From positions 9,104-45,879 of the forward strand of contig ONAI01000008.1 of assembly GCA_900315755.1 (NCBI GenBank): a DNA stretch of 36,776 bases, given 5' to 3'. Under the pieces are notes generated by a model that did not search any database, was not told the DNA's origin, and was given only the letters and a program-made list of their open reading frames with translations. This stretch comes from an uncultured Ruminococcus sp. GTDB taxonomy: Bacteria > Bacillota > Clostridia > Oscillospirales > Ruminococcaceae. The position numbers were made by a program, and so were the translations under genes. Of this stretch, positions 31,815 through 36,776 are shown in pieces (the first letter of the stretch is position 1; each line of letters opens with the position of its first letter).

Positions 31815-32789
31815 TTAGTCTTCCTTCTTTCTGAGTACAAATGCAGTACCAACAGCGAGTGCAAGACCAGCAGCAGCTACGCCTACACCAGCAACACCTG
31901 TCGGAGGTGCGTTTGTTGCCTTAGCAGTAGTTGTTGTTGTAGAACCAGCACCTGATGTTGTTGTAGCAGCAGCACCAGTTGTGTCAGCCTGTGTATCAGC
32001 CTGTGTTTCAGCCTGTGTATCAGCCTGTGTATCTGGCTCTGTATCTGGCTCAGTTGGTCTCTCAATTACCTTGATAGCACCGTTTGTGATAGCGCCGTCC
32101 TCTGTGAAGAAGTATCTCTCCATGAACTGACCGTCAGCATTGTCATCAAGGTTTGTGAATGTATCGTTTGAGAACTGTGAGAAGAAGAAATCATCGATAC
32201 CGATTGGGTATACGTCGCCAGCCTTAGCCTCAGCAGGGAGATTGAACTCAACTGTGAACATTACGCCGTCGCCGCCGTCCTCAGCCTGTGCCATTGCAGC
32301 AGCCCAGATCTGACCAGCAGATGCGTTGCCTTCTTCTGTTGAACCAGTGCTAAGAACTGATGGGTTGAACATGATTCCAGGAGCTGGAAGAGCAGGACCA
32401 ACCTTAGCACCGTTTGTTGTATCTGTAAGAGTAAGACGGTTATCGAAGTTTACGTGCCAGCTGAATGAGCTGTACTTCTTATCTGCGTTAGCCATTGTGA
32501 AGTTAACTGTTACAGGCTTATCGATCTCATCCTCATATACTTCGATTGTATCGATTGTGAGTGCTGGCTTAATAGCGCTATCGCCTTCGAGCCAAGCAGC
32601 ATATTTAGCATCGTCAACAGCCTCAGGAGCTACAGCTGCGATGTTTGTCTTGAATGTTTCAGCTCCATTGTAAGCTACTGGCTCGTTATCGCCGAGGAAG
32701 CTTGCAGATGAAGACATAGCTGTTGCTGAAACAGCAACTGAAGTAACAGCGAGTGCTGCAAAAATGCTCTTTAAAGTATTCTTTCTCAT
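31815..32789 (-). CDS. scaE: Cell-wall-anchored single-cohesin protein (ScaE-like)
   Basis: A 324-residue secreted protein. Residues 1-28 are a signal peptide (SIFAALAVTSVAVSATAMSS). Residues about 50-235 have the pattern of a type III cohesin, a jelly-roll: IDTIEVYEDEIDKPVTVNFTMAN, FSWHVNFDNRLTLTD, and GVMFTVEFNLPAEAKAGDVYPIGID. A linker EPDTEPDTQADTQAETQADTQ and a threonine-rich stretch follow. The C-terminus is a sortase-type signal: NAPPTG (293-298), a 21-residue hydrophobic segment and RKKED. In R. flavefaciens ScaE, a single cohesin on the wall, binds the X-dockerins of ScaB and CttA; the two upstream genes here encode just such modules. The sorting motif is APPTG rather than LPxTG. Ribosome site AAAGGAAAG. 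Confidence 0.8.
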   Translation of the reverse strand: MRKNTLKSIFAALAVTSVAVSATAMSSSASFLGDNEPVAYNGAETFKTNIAAVAPEAVDDAKYAAWLEGDSAIKPALTIDTIEVYEDEIDKPVTVNFTMANADKKYSSFSWHVNFDNRLTLTDTTNGAKVGPALPAPGIMFNPSVLSTGSTEEGNASAGQIWAAAMAQAEDGGDGVMFTVEFNLPAEAKAGDVYPIGIDDFFFSQFSNDTFTNLDDNADGQFMERYFFTEDGAITNGAIKVIERPTEPDTEPDTQADTQAETQADTQADTTGAAATTTSGAGSTTTTTAKATNAPPTGVAGVGVAAAGLALAVGTAFVLRKKED

Positions 32790-32823
32790 TTTTAATTCTT
32801 TCCTTTCAGATATAATTTTTATG

Positions 32824-32849
32824 TTACCTGCCGCCGAAACGGCAGGTAA
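32824..32849 (-). repeat. Stable hairpin between CttA-like and ScaE-like genes
   Basis: A perfect 10-bp stem TTACCTGCCG/CGGCAGGTAA with loop CCGAAA, 13 bp after the upstream stop codon. Neither side has a U-tract in the transcript (minus strand continues AACATAAAAA), so it is not a normal terminator. It may be a partial terminator or an RNA end-protecting structure. No promoter is visible for the downstream gene, so both are probably on one transcript. Confidence 0.7.
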
Positions 32850-32862
32850 AAAACTAATTGGA

Positions 32863-35220
32863 TTATTCCTCTGTCTGTGGCTCTTCCGGCTTTACACCGC
32901 TGATTGTATTCCACATTGCTTCGTGGTTGTTCTGATACTCTTCAGTACCAATAAGCATTGCTGCTCTGAGGATGTAAGAAGCATCAGTTGTCTGATATCT
33001 TCTGTACTTTGTGGTTTCAACTCTGTCGTTCTTACCAACTCTCCAAGGAGCTGCGAAGCTATTTTCAACCTTTGCATCAGCGAGGAATGCTGCAAAGTTA
33101 TCGTAGATACCTGATGGATCATCAATAAACTTAGCTTCATCTTCAGAATCAACCTTCTTAGCTAATACGCTATTTGAAAGCTGGATTGCGAGAGGATCTG
33201 TGCCCTGCTTGTTGAGTGCGCCTACAAACTTGAATGTGAGTGTTGCATCAACAGTTGTAAGTCTTCCATCGAGGTTAGCATCGCCCTTAAGACCGATGTA
33301 AGCCTTGATTGTAAGAGGCTTGCCGTTCTTGTCGAGGAGCTGCTTGTTAGAACCGATCATTCTCTTGCCGCCAGGGTTGTTGTCTCTGATAGCATGAGCG
33401 GAGATAACCGGAACATCGTATTCAAACTGCTTCTCTTTCTGAGCCTTGTCAACGTCAAAGAGTTTATCAGGTGTGTTTTCTTCAGCAAATGTAATGTCGC
33501 TAAGCGGGATAGACTGAACGAATACATCATCTGGCTGCTCGCCATATGGCATCAGATCGCCAGTTTCTTCGTCAACAACACAGATCTGAGTGTGCTTGTA
33601 AGCCTTTACGCTTCTGATCTGGTCAATAGCGAATTCCTTATCGATTTCTGTGTAGAAACCGTAATCAGCGTCCATCTCGAAGTAGTAGCTTACTACCTCT
33701 GTTGTAGCCGGCTCTGTTACTGGATCAGTTACTGGGTCAGTTACAGGATTTGTATCAGGCTGTGTGTCTGGCTGTGTATCAGGCTGAGTGTCAGGCTGTG
33801 TATCAGGCTGAGTGTCTGGCTGTGTATCAGGCTGAGTGTCTGGCTGTGTATCAGGCTGAGTATCAGGCTGTGTATCAGGCTGAGTGTCTGGCTGTGTATC
33901 AGGCTCTGTATCCTTCTGCTTAACTGTTACGAAACGTGTTACGTTGAATGAAACAGTTGCACCAGAATCAGCGAGAGCAGTTGCGTCAACGCCGAGGTCG
34001 ATCTTCTTGATAGACTTTACGAATTCAACATCTTCAACATTTGCATCGTAATAGGTCTTAACTTCTTTCTCTTCAGCATCAGGAACATAGAATGAAAGGC
34101 TATAAATTCCGTTATTAGCTGAAGCTGTAAAGCCTTCAGTAGAGCTGTCAACAAGAGCAGCAAGATCGTTTGCTGTTATGTCGAGTGTATAATCACTGTG
34201 CTTTGCAACAAAGTTTGAAGCCTTAGTGAAAGCTTTAGTAACCTTTGAGTTTGCAGCGATAGCTGTTGCTGAAGCCGGGATCTTTTTGCTGATATTGTGA
34301 TTTGCGAGTCTCTTGTTGATCTCAGCAATGATTGTCTCTTCATCAGCAAAGAATGTATCAGCACCATCGTTGTATGTGTAGCTGTCTGCCTTGTCAATTG
34401 CTCTGAGAGCCTTGTTAGCGAACTTCACATACTTGTTGATCTGATCGTCAACGTCCTTCTTAGCTGAAGTCTTGTCGATCTCAGAAACCTTCTCGATTGC
34501 ATCATATGCAATGTTCTTGAACTCGCCAAGCTTTGCCTTAGCATACTCAAGTGTAGCCTTTGGTCCATATGTCTCATTAGTATTCTTGTCTGTGTACTCA
34601 AAGATCACTGGGATCTTCTTGCCGGCATCAAGCTTTGAAGTCTTGATAGTAACCTTAACAGAACCGTCGATCTTAACTGATTCAAAATCAATTGTCTCAA
34701 GCGAAGGAGCATTGTACTTATCAGCAAGCTTCTTTGCAAGTTCGCCAAGAGAATTCTGAACGTTCTTGTTAAGTGCCTTAGCAACATCGTTTACGTCAGC
34801 AGTAACAATAATATCGTTGTTCTTCTTATCAATTGTTACCTTTCCGTTTGAAACACTTGAAGCGAGTGCATTAGCGACATCCTTATACTGTCCGCCCATC
34901 TTAGCAACATATTCAACAGCCTTAGCAGCGTTGAAATCGAAGCTGGTATTGCCATCGCTTACGAATGTGTCGAGTATGCTTGAAGCCTTAGCATTCCATG
35001 TTGACTCAACACCACTTTCCGGAACTACCTGTTCAGGATCAATCCAAAGCAACTTTTCAACAGTGATAGCTTTATCATTATCAGCGCTCTTAATTGAAAC
35101 ACTTGAACTCGGAACCGCAGGCTTAACCTCAGCAAAAGAACTGAAATTCAAGCACTGTGTGAGAGCGAGCGGAACAGCAGATGCTGCGGCTGCAACTCTT
35201 TTGAATAATGAATTCTTCAT
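32863..35220 (-). CDS. CttA-like secreted X-module-dockerin protein
   Basis: A 785-residue exported protein. A signal peptide (MKNSLFKRVAAAASAVPLALTQCLNFSSFA) is followed by a lysine/alanine-rich region to about 433 with no recognised fold. Residues 434-501 are a tandem linker of twelve PDTQ units ending in PVTDPVTDPVTEP. From about 505 an X-module (YYFEMDADYGFYTEIDKEFA, QFEYDVPV) leads into a dockerin at about 641: YIGLKGDANLDGRLTTVDATLTFKFV, a long insert, then RYQTTDASYILRAAM. The module closely resembles, by eye, the X-dockerin of R. flavefaciens CttA, which binds the ScaE cohesin. The N-terminal half has few Trp residues and does not look like known cellulose-binding modules. Start at 35220 chosen for the signal peptide. 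Confidence 0.8.
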   Translation of the reverse strand: MKNSLFKRVAAAASAVPLALTQCLNFSSFAEVKPAVPSSSVSIKSADNDKAITVEKLLWIDPEQVVPESGVESTWNAKASSILDTFVSDGNTSFDFNAAKAVEYVAKMGGQYKDVANALASSVSNGKVTIDKKNNDIIVTADVNDVAKALNKNVQNSLGELAKKLADKYNAPSLETIDFESVKIDGSVKVTIKTSKLDAGKKIPVIFEYTDKNTNETYGPKATLEYAKAKLGEFKNIAYDAIEKVSEIDKTSAKKDVDDQINKYVKFANKALRAIDKADSYTYNDGADTFFADEETIIAEINKRLANHNISKKIPASATAIAANSKVTKAFTKASNFVAKHSDYTLDITANDLAALVDSSTEGFTASANNGIYSLSFYVPDAEEKEVKTYYDANVEDVEFVKSIKKIDLGVDATALADSGATVSFNVTRFVTVKQKDTEPDTQPDTQPDTQPDTQPDTQPDTQPDTQPDTQPDTQPDTQPDTQPDTQPDTNPVTDPVTDPVTEPATTEVVSYYFEMDADYGFYTEIDKEFAIDQIRSVKAYKHTQICVVDEETGDLMPYGEQPDDVFVQSIPLSDITFAEENTPDKLFDVDKAQKEKQFEYDVPVISAHAIRDNNPGGKRMIGSNKQLLDKNGKPLTIKAYIGLKGDANLDGRLTTVDATLTFKFVGALNKQGTDPLAIQLSNSVLAKKVDSEDEAKFIDDPSGIYDNFAAFLADAKVENSFAAPWRVGKNDRVETTKYRRYQTTDASYILRAAMLIGTEEYQNNHEAMWNTISGVKPEEPQTEE
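33716..33915 (-). repeat. Tandem 12-bp coding repeat (PDTQ linker)
   Basis: Twelve PDTQ units plus PDTN and two PVTD units, encoded by a 12-bp repeat with synonymous changes (plus-strand units tgtatcaggctg, tgtgtctggctg and tgagtgtctggc variants). It is the same kind of Pro/Asp/Thr linker as in the neighbouring genes. Confidence 0.9.
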
Positions 35221-35465
35221 TGTTCTATACCTCTCTATCATATTATTGTCCCCTGCTGTTATTATGTACAAAAACTGCAAATAGGGCGTAATTTCGGGAA
35301 AGCTTTCTGTAAATACATATAGCTTGCCCAGAAATTCATAACTACATTTTATCACATAACTATCAATAAGTCAAGAAATAATGTGTATTTTTTTCAAAAA
35401 TTATTGACGATTAATCATTACTATTTTTGTGCTTATTTCACAAGCAATCCCCTGTTCACTTAAAT

Positions 35466-35506
35466 AATACAGTGTTTATTGTTAATATTGCAGTAAACGC
35501 TGTATT
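35466..35506 (-). promoter_or_regulatory. Inverted repeat in the CttA-like gene leader
   Basis: AATACAGTGTTTA (35466-35478) and TAAACGCTGTATT (35494-35506) form a 13-bp inverted repeat with one mismatch and a 15-base centre. It lies just inside the transcript predicted from the promoter at 35521-35549, about eight bases after its start. An operator or a leader hairpin are both possible. Confidence 0.55.
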
Positions 35507-35520
35507 ATCGGCTTAGACTC

Positions 35521-35549
35521 ATTATATCAGATCATTTCATACAAGTCAA
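35521..35549 (-). promoter_or_regulatory. Promoter of the CttA-like and ScaE-like genes
   Basis: Minus strand TTGACT (35549-35544), 17-base spacer, TATAAT (35526-35521). Transcription would begin near 35514 and give a leader of about 290 bases that holds the inverted repeat at 35466-35506. Confidence 0.75.
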
Positions 35550-35566
35550 TCTGTAAATTCTGGCAT

Positions 35567-35598
35567 AAAAAAAGCAGATCCGAAGATCTGCTTTTTTT
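35567..35598 (-). terminator. Terminator of the ScaB-like gene
   Basis: A 7-bp stem GCAGATC/GATCTGC with a TTCG tetraloop on the minus strand, flanked by seven A and seven T, so it ends the minus-strand gene efficiently. The promoter of the next gene starts 18 bp further on, so the two genes have separate transcripts. Confidence 0.92.
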
Positions 35599-35612
35599 AT
35601 TATTTTGTTGGA

Positions 35613-36776
35613 TTACTTCCTGCCCTTTACATTCTTACCAGCAGTAGCCTTAACCCACAAGTTATATCTTGTTGAATCTGTAGGCTCTTCATTATTATTA
35701 TTTGCCTTTTCCTGGTTGTAGAGCTGGATCCAGTTAAGGATCATAGAAGCATCTGTTACATTGAATCTTCTGCCGTTCTTCTTAGTTTTCCAGTTGTTTA
35801 CATCGTATTCGTTCTGGTCTACGTCAGCGAGGAATGCAGAGAGTTCTTCAAGATCAGAATCTGTGCCTTCATCAACTCTGGTGTTAAGACGGAACTTATA
35901 CGGAGCATCCGGATCTGTCCTCATTGCAGGATCATTGAGCGACTTAACATACTTAAATGTATATGTTGCATCAACTACTGTCAATCTGTTATCGAGGTTT
36001 GCATCACCCTTGACACCAATGTATACTGTTGCGCATACCGGCTTACCATCCTTGGTTACAAGAGCAGTTTCGCCAATATAGATCGGAACTTCATACTTGA
36101 ATGTCTTACTCTTACTATCGTAAATCTTTGCAGGTGTTGCACCATTGAAGTTTACGTCATTAATATCAATGTCTTCGCCGAGAACCTTAACAACTTCCTT
36201 ACCGTCAACTACCTCAACAAGCTTGAGAGACTTGAGCATATTCTTGGAGAATCCAATACCTGTGCTTTCGCCGTCATCGTGGCTGAAATAGTAACCCTTT
36301 TCGAGTTCGTAAGACTCAGCATAGATCTGAGGTTCTGTTACAGGATCAGTTACTGGATCTGTTACAGGATCAGTTACTGGATCTGTCACTGGATCAGTTA
36401 CAGGATCTGTTACTGGATCAGTTACTGGATCTGTCACTGGATCAGTTACAGGATCTGTCACTGGATCAGTTACAGGATCTGTTACTGGATCAGTTACTGG
36501 ATCTGTTACTGGATCTGTCACTGGATCAGTTACTGGATCTGTCACTGGATCAGTTACAGGATCTGTTACAGGATCTGTCACTGGATCTGTTACAGGATCT
36601 GTCACTGGATCAGTTACAGGATCTGTCACTGGATCTGTTACTGGATCAGTTACAGGATCTGTCACTGGATCTGTTACTGGATTAGTTACTGGATCAGTTA
36701 CAGGATCTGTTACTGGATCAGTTACAGGATCTGTCACTGGATCTGTTACTGGATCTGTCACAGGATCTGTTACAGG
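35613..36776 (-). CDS. ScaB-like scaffoldin C-terminal part: PVTD linker and X-module-dockerin (5' end outside window)
   Basis: About 388 visible codons; the N-terminus lies beyond the window. The visible part begins inside a long PVTD tandem repeat to the window edge (about 37 units), then TEPQIYAESYELEKGYYFSHDDG opens an X-module (about 120 residues, with FKYEVPIYIGETALVTKDGKPV). The dockerin follows: YIGVKGDANLDNRLTVVDATYTFKYV, an insert, then RRFNVTDASMILNWIQLYN, ending in a basic tail KNVKGRK. The first calcium loop keeps D, N, D and D; the second has lost the D-x-N-x-D pattern. The module is paralogous to the C-terminus of the next gene. Position and module match ScaB of the R. flavefaciens sca cluster, but the cohesins that would prove a scaffoldin are not in view. 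Confidence 0.78.
   Translation of the reverse strand, partial: PVTDPVTDPVTDPVTDPVTDPVTDPVTDPVTNPVTDPVTDPVTDPVTDPVTDPVTDPVTDPVTDPVTDPVTDPVTDPVTDPVTDPVTDPVTDPVTDPVTDPVTDPVTDPVTDPVTDPVTDPVTDPVTDPVTDPVTDPVTDPVTDPVTEPQIYAESYELEKGYYFSHDDGESTGIGFSKNMLKSLKLVEVVDGKEVVKVLGEDIDINDVNFNGATPAKIYDSKSKTFKYEVPIYIGETALVTKDGKPVCATVYIGVKGDANLDNRLTVVDATYTFKYVKSLNDPAMRTDPDAPYKFRLNTRVDEGTDSDLEELSAFLADVDQNEYDVNNWKTKKNGRRFNVTDASMILNWIQLYNQEKANNNNEEPTDSTRYNLWVKATAGKNVKGRK
36335..36776 (-). repeat. Tandem 12-bp coding repeat (PVTD linker), reaching the window edge
   Basis: About 37 consecutive PVTD units. The Asp codon is always GAT, while Pro (CCA/CCT), Val (GTA/GTG) and Thr (ACT/ACA) vary at third positions; only one unit differs in protein, TNPV near 36681. 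It continues past the window end. Confidence 0.95.

Noticed and set aside
31883-32065. Gln/Leu-rich open frame antiparallel or out of frame with the ScaE-like linker
   Set aside because: Shadow frame of the repeat-rich linker; no ribosome site.
33394-33951. Plus-strand frame opposite the CttA-like linker with repeated Cys-Ile-Arg-Leu units
   Set aside because: Antisense reading of the PDTQ repeat; no start signal and implausible composition.
36335-36776. Regular short repeats resembling a CRISPR-like or satellite array
   Set aside because: The unit is 12 bp, has no spacers and keeps one reading frame encoding PVTD; it is a coding linker.

Overview
The window looks like a chromosomal segment of an anaerobic, low-to-moderate GC Gram-positive bacterium, most likely a fibre-degrading Ruminococcus (Oscillospiraceae) close to R. 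flavefaciens. The evidence is strong Shine-Dalgarno sites, clostridial 2[4Fe-4S] proteins, IorAB, a Firmicutes mazG-hup-rqcP block, the spore-coat pair sipL-spoIVA, a GH5 endoglucanase-type lipoprotein, and at the right end genes for cellulosome parts (cohesin, X-module/dockerin, sortase-type anchor). I worked from sequence alone; family names are from motif recognition and memory, not searches.

Layout. 1-3640 (minus): iorA, a small acidic gene, iorB and phenylacetate-CoA ligase (cut by the window edge), an aryl-2-oxoacid oxidation operon. 3722-4848 (minus): a small membrane protein and a Cof-type HAD phosphatase with a 4-bp stop/start overlap. 5050-7131 (minus): a GH5 lipoprotein with two tandem N-terminal modules. 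7365-10450 (plus): sipL and spoIVA. 10534-11500: an accessory block of three very small minus-strand genes controlled from a divergent promoter flanked by two near-identical 20-bp palindromes, next to a small HTH regulator. 11578-13424 (minus): tRNA-Leu(GAG), tadA and a degenerate CPBP-type membrane protein. 13726-14525 (plus): a membrane protein and an ArsR/SmtB metal sensor. 14606-18306 (plus): a long, hairpin-rich leader, rny, an O-antigen-ligase-like membrane protein and a ferredoxin. 18448-20686: a lipoprotein facing a SpoVB/YtgP-type flippase. 20877-25210 (plus): aminotransferase, unknown gene, trpS; then mazG, hup, rqcP. 25241-27916 (minus): an extended SDR and an orphan sugar-type binding lipoprotein. 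28135-30882 (minus): a MetH reactivation-domain protein, metF, ung and a single-pass membrane protein. 31007-31759 (plus): a TtcA-family thiolase.

Right end (31815-36776, minus). Three genes read in the order [ScaB-like, 5' end outside the window] - [CttA-like] - [ScaE-like], the order known for the R. flavefaciens sca cluster. The first two end in the same X-module plus atypical dockerin; the third carries one cohesin-like domain and a C-terminal wall-sorting signal. The likely picture is that the two X-dockerin proteins dock onto the wall-anchored cohesin. Their linkers are long tandem tetrapeptides (PDTQ x12, and PVTD about 37 copies up to the edge).

Most worth a second look: the sca-type cluster with its repeat linkers and intergenic hairpin; the three-small-gene module with twin operators; the structured leader before rny; and the acidic gene lodged between iorA and iorB.
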